DNA of 64,000 bases from Lumbricus terrestris (GCA_949752735.1 OX457036.1:94064198-94128197), one strand, 5' to 3'. Shown: positions 34,901-44,889, numbered from the stretch's first letter. Notes: a model not told the origin generated them from the letters alone. Program-made: numbers and translations.

Positions 34901-37900
34901 TATATGCACTACATTTTACCTATAAATTTATAAAGCGTCTCTCACAGTATCCTAGTGCAAAAGAACCAGAGAGAAAAGAAAATAGTTTGATACCAGAGAC
35001 AAAGAAGATAAAAGCTAGAGTTTTGTCAAAAGCAGTCCTTGCTCGCGACACAAGATCATGTCTGTTATGTGAACTTAGTGGATGAAGAGAGGATGCTGAA
35101 AAAAGTCTCATGCGTACACACAAAAAATTAATATATGTACATAATTATATATAATTATATATATATATAATTTATACATATACCGGGTATATGTATATGT
35201 ATATATGCTTGCATTTACCGGGTATATACATAATATATGAACACTATGGAACCTTCCCAAACAGAGCAGATGGAAGATTCACAGCACTAACTGACCTTGC
35301 AAATGTTGGCCAACACGTGTCAAGTTCCGCATCGCGTGGATCAAGGTCAAACTGGAGGTCGTTGAGGTCGTAGAGGGCAATGAGAAGATCACCGGCAAGC
35401 TTCTTGTGGTTGAAAAGAGACTTCACTGTATACCATTCGCTGAACAAAACAACTTGAAACCGTCATAAAACGATTTGTTTATTTATTTATTAATTTCTAA
35501 GGTAATTATTGTTTACCGCAGTTATAATTATATGCTTGGTAACATCACATAGATTAGCAGCACTGTGGCTGAATGGTCAGAGTGCTTTGCCTCTAACGTG
35601 GAGAGTACAGGTTTGAACCTGACCCTACTAGAACATGGGCGTATTTGGTGTTCACAGGTTCAGACCCCAAAAGAAACAATTTCTGATTTTTTTTAACTAT
35701 CAGTATTTATGCATCCGTGTTCATGTGATAAGTCTCTCCACATGGAATGGTCATCCCTTCTTCTACAAGCTAAGCTCATGTCTGCAAGGCCGGATTAAGG
35801 CATGTTCAACATGTTCGGCCGAACAGGGGCCCCCAGACATGCGGAAAAATAATTTTTTCACAAAAGTTTTTAAGATTTTGAGCAAATTTCGACCAAACGA
35901 CTAAAAAAAGGTCATCAGAATTTTCGGCCAAAGATCCGCAAAAAATTTCCAGAACAAGGTCCCCACATTTCTTAATCCAGCCATGCATGTCTGGGCTCTT
36001 CCCTGCATCCTCACACCCTCTGAAGACATTTCTTTTCCCTGGGGTTTCTGTGCAGAAAGTTACTCAGAACAGTCAATCTGCAAGAGGTGCACTAGTTACA
36101 AATAAATTGGATACGATACAATGTTCACTGAAAATCACAGAATGGGAAAAAATCTGAAATTTCCTCCTGTGTAGGGACCTTGAACAAGTCTTTCAGGCAC
36201 AGCTGCTTAATGCCATCGATGTTCTATTGAATGGTAATAGGAACGCTTAAGAACTTTAGAACTTTACAATTATGGCTATAAATATTGTTTTGTATCGAAT
36301 ACACTTGGTCTTATTAATTAATGATTTTTTTATTTTTTAACTTCCTGTATCAGTTAATGTTTTTCGCCTTAGTGTATTTGTTAAGGCTTTTTGTATGTCT
36401 ATGCTAGTTAGATTTTTTGTGTTCCTTTTACAATGTGGCTCTGTTTATGCTTACTAGACCAGCTGGACTTATAAATATCATTCTATTTTCATTTATGATA
36501 CATAGGCAGCCCTAATAACCGGGACCCTGGTCCCTTCTTGGTTTTCCTGTTGTATCCCTACATCGCTGTTTACTGTGTAATTGTCATTAGCAGATTGTTT
36601 GAACTGGGGAAAATAAAAGAATTGAACTGAAATGAACGAGTAAACCGTTTGTTGAAGTTGTGCAAAATCGATATTTAACCGACCTGTTAAGCAGTGTGTT
36701 CATCAGACAGTATTGTAGCGTATCGGCCAAACGATGGTGAACGAGGCTGAATCGGATGAGTGCACGACCTCTACCCGCATTCGTCTTCAGCTGACATTGT
36801 CACACCAAATCCATTCATTTCATTTTGTTCATTCATTCTATCAACTTATATAGCACCCCTTCGAGAAAGCTACTCAGTAGCACTCCCGCCAAGCAATGTC
36901 TAAAAAAGACTTGAGTGATTTATGAAGCAAAAGTTGATTAGTTAGAAGTACTATGCACACATCTGAACTATGAAGGGAAGTCATTCCTGCAAACAAGAAA
37001 GCTCAGCATTGTCTCAAAACAAGGCAGGCCCATGGAACTAGGAGTTCCCTGAAACGCTACATTGTCATACTGGACACCAAAGATCATAGAGGTAGAGGAG
37101 GTGATGGAGTACAAGGATGCAGCATGAAACTAGAGCGGTAATCTGATATTTATGAGATCCTAACACAAGCAATGCATACATACAAACAAACGCATGATAT
37201 TAAGTGGACACAATAGTCAACTGGTTAGAGAGTCCACCTCATAAAAATGCATAAATCATGATTTCTGTGTCTTCTCAAGTCTCAATTAAAAAAATGAGTT
37301 GAATAACTGAACCCAGTGTGCGCTCTTCAAAGCTGCCTCAACTTGGTTGTCAAAACTTGACTAAAATATCTAATTAGATAAAAAAAAAACCTTCGTTGCT
37401 AACCTCCGATCTGGCCTTTACAAATCGCAGTCCATCTTTGAGGTTCTTGTTGTTTGAAAGGCACTCCTGCATGTAGTTCCAGTAGCCCTTCGCACCACCA
37501 AAAATCCCAGATCGTTCTGTCAAACAAAATCACAAGTTGACAGTTCTAAGAGAAATTTCCTGATTAATTGAAAAAATTAATTTACAGAAAATCAGGATTA
37601 TATAGCAGATTTAACAGATTTAATGCCATCTAGCATAATAAAAATATACTTGACCGAAGAACAACGACTAAACTTGGAATAAATTTACTGAGTCAAAGAC
37701 TGTTTCAGGCAGATACATTGTCACCAACAAGTACTTGAAAACTGACTGCTGGAACTGTCTGTGAGTGTATATCTTGAAAGAGTGCTATATAAATGCATGA
37801 ATGAAGGATGAACCCTTTGTGGTGTTACAAATCATTAGAAGGCTCATCAGGAGGCTACGAGCTAACTAAAAACTTATCTTTCCGAGTTGATTTAATTCCA

Positions 37901-40900
37901 TTCACCAATCACCATATACTGCAGCTCTAATCTCTGTTAAGTCTTTGTCTCATGGAAACGAATATCAGTCAAGTCTCTGATAATGTACCATAATCAGACC
38001 ATAAACTGTGCTAATGGCACAACAGAATCTAACATAATCAACTGACAGGGCAAAGACCGTTCATCTTGTAATGCTGAGGTATGAGCTTCCCTCTAACCTC
38101 TAATGAAGATATCACATCATTCTGTACCATCTTCCTTCTTTGCATGCCTACAGCATTTTGCATGTTGCTAACTCAATAAGCGAATATATATATATATATG
38201 ACACATGAAACCAAATTCCAATACCATAATCCAACATAAATCTGTTATGCCCCATACACTAAAAGACAGCTAATATTGTGCTTAGAAACATAATCTGTTG
38301 CACCTGTGTCAAAAGCACAAGGCATCAATTTCAATAAATCATCATAATTATAAGGAGACTCAGCAATGGGGCATCAAATGACAAGTTGTGCGCCCACACT
38401 TAAAAGAAATTGGCCAACTTGCACGGCAGACCAGAACGGGCAGAAGTTTCGAGATAGGCGCACTAATGTGCATCCATGACAATCACTTTGTTTACAAGTC
38501 ACTGATATGGTTGTACATAATACCCAATGAGCTGAATGAAAATCATGATTGATCTGGATCCAGAAATTAATTAAGCAATTGCACACAAAAAATATTCTGC
38601 CAACATTAATTTTAAGTGCTATTACAACGTTAGAGTGCAATTTCACTAACATGCCATAAATTCTGTTTTGGTACCATTTAATAGGAACAGCAGAACAAAA
38701 TATGCATTAAGGGAGATAGACCATGTCGTTCACAAACATCACTCGTGGACCAGAACATTCATGCACACATTAACTACTATTAATGGACTTCTGTGGGTAT
38801 GCATTAGTAACATAGCCAGTGAGGGCTAATAGAGAAAAATTGATACAACTTATTAACAATGTGACTGATGGTAAATGCTGGGTGAGCTGTACCAATCGCC
38901 TGTGTGACAAAGCATCAAAGTTAGGATGACCTGACGAATAGTTTAACAAGGTCTGCTCTCTGTTCCTTGATATGCTTGTACCTCCAACAGACAGAACCGT
39001 GACTTCTCGGTGGTGGGTCAGTCAACTTGGAATGTCCTCCCTTGACGCTCCACTTCCTTCATAGAACTCCTTCTCAGGCATTCCTCTCTCATCTTAAAAC
39101 AGCTTTATTTGGCCACGCTGGGGTTGGGAGCGCCTCTGAGTAGTCCCTTGAAGAGGCGCAATACAAATTCATTCAATGAGTGGATGAATAGCTGCCTGGC
39201 TGGTTGTGTCCATCCTACCTTAGACAGAAGAATTCCAGTGTCATCATTACCTGGTTACAACCCTCTTCAATCTCTGTAACTGAGGGTACTCTGGCTGTTC
39301 CCCAACGCCTGCACATACTTGCACAATGCAACTGGAAAGTTTCACAGTGGTTTGTTCCTCATTCTGTAGCATCCCTCCGTGCAATCTGCGACATGAACTA
39401 TTTTCTGCACCTCCACTTCCCAAACGGATAAAGACTGTTTCTCTTGATCTAGATGGTATTTACCTGATTACAAATTGAGTTTACTTTCAATTCCAAATAT
39501 TAAAACTATTAGTCGTGTTCGTCTCTCCAATCCACATGAAGACTACGATCTTCATCTCAAAGTGACTTTGTCACACGCTCAGTTCGAAAATTTGGAAATG
39601 GTAAGCCAGCCACTCGAATGGAATAAACGTCTGGCTTTTATTCGCAAAATCATCTACTTTATCGCTCTTCATGAAAAACCTTAAGATTTATCTGTCTAAT
39701 ATTTATTATGAGTAGACTTTCTGCTATGTACACGCTTTCGTTCAAGAGTTCTTTTTTGCTTAAGCGTGTCACAAGTGATAGTTCAATAATAATAATAATA
39801 ATAATAATAATTAATATTGTCGTGATTATTGTTACTAATATTACTGTCATTGTTATTATTATTTCTTTTACCCAAGGTACCTCAGATCCCTCTAGAGCTA
39901 AAAATTATCTGGAGATGAAATTCTAATCTGGGACAGCCATTATTGTTATTACTATTTATCATTAGTCCTTTATGTGCCATGGGGTCCTGTTTGCAAAATG
40001 GTGTTGGGGGAGTTTCTCACTTCCAATCGGTCAGTGGGTCCCTGGACATGAAAAATCACCGAGGTGCTTGTCTGCCATGACGCCACGAATGACGTAATTG
40101 ACAAATCCAATATGGCCGCCGCCGGCCATATTGGAAAATTCATCTTCTTTATTTCTTGCAGTATATGCACGTGTAATACCTCTAATGGTACTGATTCAGG
40201 TGCGTAGAATTTATTTCTGATATTGTTTTTGTCATCAGGGGTCATCTTGAGGTCGCAAGGTCATGGTCAAGGTCATTTTTCATCTTTTTCTTTCATTTTC
40301 CATTTCTTTCAGCTTATGAACGTGTAATACATCTAATTGTACTAATTCATAGATGCTGAATTCATTTCCGATATTGTTTTGTCATCAGAGGTCATCTTAA
40401 GGTTATAGAAGTCAAGGTCAAGGACACTGAGTTTCATATTTTTCAGTTATTACGTCTTATACACGTGTAATACCACTAATGTTACTGATTCGGGTATGTA
40501 GAATTCATTACTGATATTGCATTTGTCATCAGGGGTCATCATTATTATTATGCATGTTAAGTGCCACTGCATCCAAAAAAAGCAACTCTACCGCATCTTG
40601 TAGCAACATAATTCACATCTTATACCAGGCAATATTTACCTGATTCCAAATAGTGATACCTCATTCCAAATGAAAATTACCTCATTCCAAATAGTATTTA
40701 CCTAATTCCAAAATGAAGCAGTGTTATAAGTTACCTCTAATTCCAAATTGTAGCAAAAGTTCCAGTTTGGCGCAGAATTTGCTCAGCGAAGAGCTGTCAT
40801 CAGTCAGCGGACACAGACCATATTCCTCGAATTCCTGCTTCATTTCAGAGATGCATCCTGGAAGAAGACAGAAAAAAGAAATTCCAATCTACCATCTGGA

Positions 40901-41147
40901 AATACAAAACAAGGTCATAAGCTAAGGTTAAAAAAATGAAAGCCGCAACACTTCATACAAAATTTTGCCTCAGGGCTAGCGAGCGTATAGGGACCACTCT
41001 TCGTCTATTTCTATCCTGCAAAGGCTGCCACTCTGACTATTCTTCTGGAAATTAACGAGGAGAAAACAGATGTTAACCTTTTATGTCGGTGACGATCTTC
41101 TGCAGAAGATTATCTGTGTTTAACTTCGAAGACAAAGGATTATCCAT
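20289..41147 (-). CDS. FYCO1: FYCO1-like RUN/coiled-coil/FYVE/LIR/GOLD protein, 20 exons, complete
   Basis: Exons from the start: 41147-41078, 40857-40735, 37516-37404, 36790-36684, 35439-35296, 34654-34573, 34167-33980, 33659-33488, 32902-31412, 30670-30533, 29930-29859, 28973-28849, 28245-28107, 27458-27385, 26249-25687, 24904-24613, 23456-23376, 22969-22804, 21943-21774, 20442-20289. They total 4464 nt, 1487 residues plus stop, with all 19 junctions in phase; human FYCO1 is about the same length (1478). Order: RUN (about 1-190), coiled coil (215-960), FYVE (966-1022), LIR (1305-1308), GOLD (about 1330-1450). Family role: adaptor linking Rab7/PI3P/LC3-positive late endosomes and autophagosomes to kinesin for plus-end transport. 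The start [19 protein letters not shown] parallels the vertebrate N-terminus. No promoter or poly(A) signal could be assigned. Confidence 0.95.
20450..20885. mobile_element. AAAAACG-rich foldback/MITE-like element
   Basis: Ends are GTAAAAAACG (about 20459) and CGTTTTTTAC (about 20863), an inverted pair. Both arms consist of many ATAAAAAACG units, with ACGTCGTTTTTTTCG and ACGACGTTTTTTGGG inside. The left end lies about 17 bp from the acceptor of FYCO1-like exon 20. Confidence 0.6.
22380..22675 (+). mobile_element. LINE 3'-end fragment with (TGAT)n tail
   Basis: Contains TTCTCTGTGGTTGGTCCAAC, ACCTGGAATGGACTTCCCTT and the 3' end GGGGCGCTATATAAATTACG then (ATTG)n. It is nearly the same sequence as 61910-62185, so it is a young subfamily. 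Intronic in the FYCO1-like gene. Confidence 0.88.
23376..24904 (-). CDS. FYCO1: FYCO1-like exons 16-17: linker and LC3-interacting region
   Basis: Exon 24904-24613 is disordered (Ser/Thr/Ala-rich, [18 protein letters not shown]). Exon 23456-23376 carries [14 protein letters not shown]: an LIR core F1305-D-L-I1308 preceded by Asp and followed by Glu residues, in the position of the vertebrate FYCO1 LIR FDIITDEEL. This predicts binding to Atg8/LC3-family proteins. The intron between them holds the 848-bp hAT-like element. Confidence 0.92.
23519..24366. mobile_element. hAT-like non-autonomous element, 848 bp, perfect 8-bp TSD
   Basis: Termini CAGGGGTTCTCAAACT and AGTTTGAGAACCCCTG are perfect inverted repeats. 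The flanks are identical TTCTACTC (23511-23518 and 24367-24374). CAGGGGTTCTCAAA is a classic hAT end. No transposase. A (GTAT)n tract follows at 24375-24410. Confidence 0.95.
25687..26249 (-). CDS. FYCO1: FYCO1-like exon 15: acidic linker with 8-residue repeats
   Basis: Begins with [14 protein letters not shown] (end of FYVE) and then becomes a low-complexity, Ser/Asp/Glu-rich linker. It contains four tandem copies of an 8-residue unit NREPASAN (24-bp DNA repeat at about 26037-26125). Ends VEDSG. In the family this region is a disordered spacer between FYVE and the LC3-binding motif. The repeat is the clearest lineage-specific feature of the protein. Confidence 0.93.
26218..28245 (-). CDS. 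FYCO1: FYCO1-like FYVE zinc finger (exons 13, 14, start of 15)
   Basis: Exons 28245-28107 and 27458-27385, completed by the first codons of 26249-25687. It reads ELWQKTDDL, then W966...C975LIC978, RKHHC991RKC994G, FC999HNC1002 and RIC1019NEC1022: eight Cys ligands for two Zn plus the R(K/R)HHCRxCG basic patch and RxC motif that bind PI3P. The WxxD motif reads WMNSAD, shifted or weakened. Function: recruitment to PI3P-positive endosomes and autophagosomes. Confidence 0.95.
26560..26940 (+). mobile_element. LINE C-terminal fragment, different subfamily
   Basis: The frame [18 protein letters not shown] is the HWLPI block of L2/CR1-type reverse transcriptases, followed by [14 protein letters not shown]. 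Intronic in the FYCO1-like gene, on the opposite strand to it. Confidence 0.75.
27670..27935 (-). mobile_element. LINE 3'-end fragment
   Basis: The + strand reads CTTATAAAGCGCCTCTACC then CAGAGGCGCTCACAG, an inverted copy of the common LINE tail, running into a degraded C-terminal region. Confidence 0.7.
28425..28685 (+). mobile_element. LINE C-terminal/3'-end fragment
   Basis: Degraded reading of [10 protein letters not shown]...[10 protein letters not shown] (the W-N-x-L-P motif) followed by ATGGACGCTATAATAAATTT. Intronic between FYCO1-like exons 12 and 13. Confidence 0.7.
28849..34654 (-). CDS. FYCO1: FYCO1-like exons 6-8 and 10-12: linker and coiled-coil ends
   Basis: Exons 34654-34573 ([19 protein letters not shown], equivalent to the conserved WKPPSRSSSMSSL after RUN), 34167-33980, 33659-33488, then 30670-30533, 29930-29859 and 28973-28849 on the far side of exon 9. 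All except the first are charged coiled coil. Exon 12 ends in KKRIIKLV, matching the vertebrate RLIELLRDKDALW junction before FYVE. For the 34167 exon I chose the acceptor at ATAG|GAAG rather than CCAG|CATG because only the former is in phase with the preceding exon. Confidence 0.92.
29010..29245 (-). repeat. Retroelement fragment A (second LINE family)
   Basis: Contains CAAAGGAAAGGATGCAGTAC and GATATGATTGTTTAGAAAGA. It pairs with a homologous copy in the same orientation at 30080-30340, in the neighbouring intron. Its 5' side has CACACAGAGGGACCAGCGAC, typical of degraded reverse-transcriptase C-termini. Confidence 0.6.
29327..29548 (+). mobile_element. tRNA-derived SINE with LINE-like 3' tail, copy 1
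   Basis: The head GGGGCACGGTGGTGCAGTGG resembles a tRNA 5' half with an A box, and GCAGGTTCGAATCCAGCTC contains a canonical B box. The body includes GGACCTTGGGCAAGTCCTTC. The 3' part, GTCGGGAGCGCCACTGAGCA then GAAGAGGCGCTATAACAAG, copies the LINE 3' end. It terminates in ATACAAACAAAC. Intronic in the FYCO1-like gene. Confidence 0.88.
30080..30340 (-). repeat. Retroelement fragment B, copy of 29010-29245
   Basis: Shares CCAAAGGAAAGGCACTGAAC and GTGATATGATTGTTTAAAAA with fragment A, with moderate divergence. Confidence 0.6.
30828..31213. repeat. (ATCC)n array with CATCGATCAATC variants
   Basis: About 385 bp in the intron after FYCO1-like exon 9. Long His-Pro-Ser-Ile frames on + and Asp-Gly-Trp-Met frames on - are artefacts. 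It abuts a LINE tail at 31214-31250 (GGAACTTATATAGCACCCAT). Confidence 0.96.
31412..32902 (-). CDS. FYCO1: FYCO1-like exon 9: main coiled-coil exon
   Basis: 497 codons in one open exon (residues about 334-830), acceptor ttgttgcag, donor gtaagc. After a Ser-rich start with three imperfect 13-residue repeats ([13 protein letters not shown] type), it is continuous heptad coiled coil rich in Glu, Lys, Leu and Gln. In the family this rod separates the RUN and FYVE ends and its distal part binds Rab7. A partial LINE tail with (GTAT)n lies at 31350-31405, directly after the donor. Confidence 0.95.
34905..35110 (-). mobile_element. Degraded LINE 3'-end fragment
   Basis: CTATAAATTTATAAAGCGTC on + recalls the inverted LINE tail. 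The rest is too diverged to frame. Confidence 0.45.
35296..41147 (-). CDS. FYCO1: FYCO1-like exons 1-5: N-terminus and RUN domain
   Basis: Exons 41147-41078, 40857-40735, 37516-37404, 36790-36684 and 35439-35296. Blocks shared with vertebrate FYCO1: [21 protein letters not shown], trimmed here to its core DDSSSLSKF and [80 protein letters not shown] domains are helical modules that act with small GTPases and motor adaptors. The intron between exons 2 and 3 (3.2 kb) contains the CACGTGTAATAC tandem repeat and several LINE remnants. Confidence 0.94.
35556..35632 (+). repeat. tRNA-like SINE head
   Basis: GTGGCTGAATGGTCAGAGTG fits an A box and ACAGGTTTGAACCTGACCC a B box. The span is tRNA-sized, but I could not confirm a cloverleaf, and it runs on into repeat DNA. 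Confidence 0.5.
35785..35985. mobile_element. hAT-like MITE, 201 bp, perfect 8-bp TSD
   Basis: Termini CAAGGCCGGATTAAG and CTTAATCCAGCCATG, flanked by identical CATGTCTG (35777-35784 and 35986-35993). The interior has GGGGCCCCC and CGACTAAAAAAAGGTCATCA. It is inserted in an older LINE fragment whose halves remain on both sides. Confidence 0.9.
36830..37110 (-). mobile_element. LINE 3'-end fragment
   Basis: CATTCATTCTATCAAC then TTATATAGCACCCCTTCGAG on + is the inverted LINE tail with (TGAA)n. It begins about 35 bp beyond the acceptor of FYCO1-like exon 4. Confidence 0.75.
38990..39185 (+). mobile_element. LINE C-terminal/3'-end fragment
   Basis: GTGGTGGGTCAGTCAACTTG then TTGGGAGCGCCTCTGAGTAG and GAAGAGGCGCAATACAAATT, ending in (ATTC)n. 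Same family as the intact LINE. Confidence 0.8.
40110..40545. repeat. Three imperfect ~140-150-bp tandem units
   Basis: The block CACGTGTAATAC, then CTAATGGTACTGATTC, then GATATTG and TTTGTCATCAGGGGTCATC recurs at about 40168, 40320 and 40458. Located in FYCO1-like intron 2. Confidence 0.85.
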
Positions 41148-41422
41148 AATCGAAAGCAGCCGCCTCGTTTTCAGATGTTTACAAGCAAAACCTGTTGGTA
41201 AAAAAAACATTTTTAGAATCTACACACGGCATCATATTCATAAGCTCCAAAGTGGACTTGCAAGGAGTTTCAACTGAGAAATTTATTCAGTGAACTAAAT
41301 TACCATACAACTGACCCTCATGACTTAACATAGATCTGGACAATTGTCACATGTCTTGGTTGGCTATGACATGAAAAGTTCAGACAGTAAGAACTAGCTG
41401 CAAAAGGTCAATTCATTAAATC

Positions 41423-41656
41423 CATGGGTGGAGTTTATCAAAGGCTAGGGGGGCTAAGCCCCCAAGAAGGTCCAGATTCATCCTTTTTATCGTGTAAATG
41501 GTATTTTTATCCGGACTTAGCCCTCCCCCAAGAACTCTCATTCGAATGACTAAAAAAGATCATCATCGTTTTTGGCTGAGAAAATATTGTTGGGGTGCTC
41601 GTTCTGGACCAAGTTTTTTCAGCCCCCCCCAGAACGGAAACTAAACTCCGCCAATG
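41423..41656. mobile_element. hAT-like MITE, 234 bp
   Basis: Termini CATGGGTGGAGTTTA and TAAACTCCGCCAATG. The flanks ATTAAATC (41415-41422) and ATTATATC (41657-41664) match at 7 of 8 bases. The interior includes GGGGGGCTAAGCCCCC and GACTAAAAAAGATCATCAT. It lies 5' of FYCO1-like exon 1. Confidence 0.82.
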
Positions 41657-42055
41657 ATTATATCATTGGATCATAACTGAGTGGCAATAAAAAGATGGCA
41701 AGTTAATTCATATTAATATTAATTAGTATCTTCCATAGTGCCAGTAGGCTATGTAATTTATATATTCTTCAAGGCTACGTCAACCAATAGTGTTCCAGAC
41801 CATACACTGGTCACCTGCATTTGGTTTAGCACCAATTTGTACTTTAAATGAGACATAAATGTCTTGAGCTTCGCGTTGAAAGATGGTGATACAGTGGCAT
41901 CTACAGGAATACTGCTGAAGGTAGCCAGTACGGAAACTACAAGAGTGCTGACTGCTCATAAAATTTCAAGAAACTTCATTGCGTGAAACTTTAAGAGTAG
42001 TATTTAACTTAACCTCAGAACATTGCCTCAATATATCCAAGTTCAACTCTAAATT

Positions 42056-42770
42056 TACACTGCATTATTTGGTAGTTTAAATGTTATTTCATATTGCATT
42101 TTTTTATCATGCATTGTTTGAGTTCTAAACAATTGAATATACTAAATTTATGCATTGCCGTTAACCTGGGGAGCACTGGCACCTAGTGGTCAGTCTGTAA
42201 AACTTCAACCACAGCACAAGCATGTTATTAGACTTTTTCACTTGTGCACCTTAGTCATAAAGAGTGCAACTGTAAGTGCGAGGAACAGGCCATATGGGAG
42301 AGGACTGAAACTTAGAATGTCATGACGTGGCTAAACTTTATATAAATTTCAGAGGCATGACGCCCAGAGCAAAGTATGTTTCAGCAGATCTACTCTTGTT
42401 TGCCTACAGCTGCTAATGAACAGCAGAACAAATATGCATTAAGGGAGATACACTGCATTATTTGGTAGTTTAAATGTTATTTCATATTGCATTTTTTATC
42501 ATGCATTGTTTGATTTCGAAACTATCGAATATACCAATAAAAACTTCATAACACGGATGCTGTATAAAAACACTTACTAGGCTTTATTCGCTGCTCCTTT
42601 GTGCTTGTTAACTGTCGTGTTATGTCGACCGGTTATTCTTTTAATAAAACGAATATATACTAAATGCATTGCCGTTATCCTCGGGAGCACTGGCACCTAG
42701 TGGTCAGTCTGTCAGACTATCAACCAAAAGCTTAGGGTTCAAATCTTCAACCAGAGCACAAGCAAGTTAT
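42056..42770. repeat. Direct duplication with an insertion in one copy
   Basis: CTGCATTATTTGGTAGTTTA followed by about 160 bp ending in GAGCACTGGCACCTAGTGGT occurs at 42060-42210 and again at 42448-42705. The second copy is interrupted by about 125 bp (42535-42658). The shared 3' part, CACCTAGTGGTCAGTCTGT then GGGTTCAAATCTTC, looks like a tRNA-type pol III promoter. Confidence 0.75.
42535..42658 (+). mobile_element. Short element X, copy 1
   Basis: About 125 bp containing CATAACACGGATGCTGTATA and TGTCGACCGGTTATTCTTTT, with complementary arms CATAACAC and GTGTTATG. Absent from the parallel copy of the surrounding duplication, so the borders are seen directly. GAATATAC-like sequence flanks it on both sides. 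The other copy is at 52095-52255 in reverse. Confidence 0.7.
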
Positions 42771-43842
42771 TAGATTTTTTATTGAAGCAGTACTTTCAGT
42801 CATTAAAATTTAGCAAATATGCCATATATGTTCATAACTCAATGGTTACCTAATTATTATATTGCAGGGGGTTAGTTTAGTTTCTCAAAGTCTAGGAGAA
42901 ACATTATTGTTCATGTGTGAATAGTCCAAATATAATTTACTAGAACTCCTATCCTTTAAAAGATAGCTTAGGCATTGATAAAAGTTGGATATAAAAGATA
43001 TTGTTTAACAAAGAAACTCCCCCCAGAAAGTCACTCTCCAGATTTCCTCTTGGACAACGCAAATGGAAATAAGTAGCGAACCGATTAGAACATTCACCTT
43101 TTAACGCCCTTCCTGATGTGATTATTGTCTGAAGACCTTGATTAAGTCCATCACTCACAAATTCTCAGCACCATTGCTTGCTTGATTAGTAGATAGTGGT
43201 GCTTGACAAATGAAGAAATTAATAAGAATTGGGGAACTGATATTTGGAATTTAACCAAGGAGTGAATGCAACGCTCATGTGCACACACACACACAAACAT
43301 GAGAGAAGAGCAAACTTTGGTTTTACATCATTCAGGATTCTATGCCACAAAACCAAGTCAAATAGACCAATTAAGTTTGGCTCAGGTCAAGCAAAAGTAA
43401 ACAGAACTGATTGACCAATACGTTATAAATACAACAGAACAAAAGGGTCTTAAATTAAATAAAATTAACAGCCCAGAGTGTTAAACTACAAATATTGCAC
43501 AGAAAATGAGAGAAATGGCATAAAGCAGAACGGAGATGCAACTTCAGGGACAGTGAAAGAAATAAGTTTTTAAGCGAGAATTGAATTAAGATGATGATGA
43601 AATTTGGGGGATCACAGATGTCAGAAGCTTTGAGGACAACTTTAGAGAAAATTTTAAAACTGAAACTGAGTGTAAAAATACACTAATAGCAAACAAAATC
43701 AGAGGACAAATAAAGGAGGTATTTCTGTGAAATTACGAATAATCGATCCAATTGAAAATAATTTTAACGAGGTTGACAGAAATTAAGAATTTTTGCAGCA
43801 TGATAAAGGAGAAGTGTTTTTGAGTGAGAGCAAAATTGTGAT

Positions 43843-44063
43843 TGTTTGTTTGTATGTGCATTTGTTATAGCGCCCCTTCCAGCACACTACTCAGAGGCGC
43901 TCCCGACTGCAGAGCGGACACTGCATCAGAGTTTCACGCCGAAGCGCTGAGCAATTGCGAGTGAAGGACTTGCCCGAGATCCCTACGCGGCGACTTAGGT
44001 GGATTCGAACCTCGAATCTTCCGGTTTCAAGGCAACGACGAAACCACTACACCACCGCGCCCC
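43843..44063 (-). mobile_element. tRNA-derived SINE with LINE-like 3' tail, copy 2
   Basis: The reverse complement starts GGGGCGCGGTGGTGTAGTGG, has the B box GAGGTTCGAATCCACC, the same body (GGGCAAGTCCTTCACTCGC) and the same LINE-like end GGAAGGGGCGCTATAACAAA, finishing in ATACAAACAAAC. It is homologous over its full length to the copy at 29327. Confidence 0.9.
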
Positions 44064-44889
44064 ACAGATTGTGCGGTAGAAGATTGTGCCTAGAGTGAAA
44101 CGTTTTAAGCTCAAAGCCGACACTAGTGGAAGTTCGGCCGTTTTTTTTATATAAAACCGTTTTCTGGATATCGTGGGTTTTGTGTATTTTTAGCGTTTCG
44201 GGGATTCAGATTGCCTCGTCGAACTGCGACGCGCACATGACCATGCGTAATCTAGCCTACGAGTCTTACCAAATAAAGTTAGATTCTTTACCGAATTCGA
44301 CAGCAGGGAACCAATAATTTTTCGACTTTGGTTTACATTTTGTCAACCGATTGAAGCTTTCGCGTTAGGAGGAGGAGATACTTCAATAAATATTGGAAAA
44401 CAATTTAGGCTATAATTAGAATGCCCCATAATGAAAACACATAATTAAAAAACCTTCATTACTCAAGAAAGAATAAACTATTACGACGTTTTGTAAATTT
44501 ATATAGGTACTTTCTCAATCGCGGTCACCAGAATTGAAAAGAAAATCTTCCGGGCAAAATATAATAAAACATTTAGAAAGTGTTTTTGCAATGTCGTAGA
44601 TAGAAGACGCTAAGAACATTAAAACAATCCACTAACAAAACATGTCTAAAATTCGCACCTATTCCAAAGAATAGTTATCCAGCCATTGTGTACAACAATT
44701 CCCTAAAAATCGAATGCTGTAACTTTAATCCGAAAACATGAAGAATACTTTTATTTGTAAACAAAAGCAAAAGTACGACCGATGACGAACTACTATGTGC
44801 ACTAGAATGTCGCAAATTTTCTATAGCGCTTATTTTTGAGTCATAGTTCGCAAAGTTTGTCCTAGATTCCCCGACGGGCTGCTACAGTT
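44064..44889. other. Intergenic DNA between SINE and channel gene
   Basis: No gene accepted. A 63-codon + frame at 44126-44317 begins with a hydrophobic stretch but has no second line of support. The proximal ~130 bp (44755-44889) is shared with the second channel copy. Confidence 0.5.

Noticed and set aside
35556..35632. Candidate tRNA gene
   Set aside because: A and B boxes are present, but I could not form a convincing acceptor stem, and similar heads elsewhere are SINEs.
39204..39684. 75- and 69-codon + frames in FYCO1-like intron 2
   Set aside because: They lie in or next to a LINE 3' fragment and show no family motif.
44126..44317. 63-codon frame with a hydrophobic N-terminal stretch resembling a signal peptide
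   Set aside because: No splice continuity, homology or repeat-free context; a small secreted protein cannot be excluded but is not supported.
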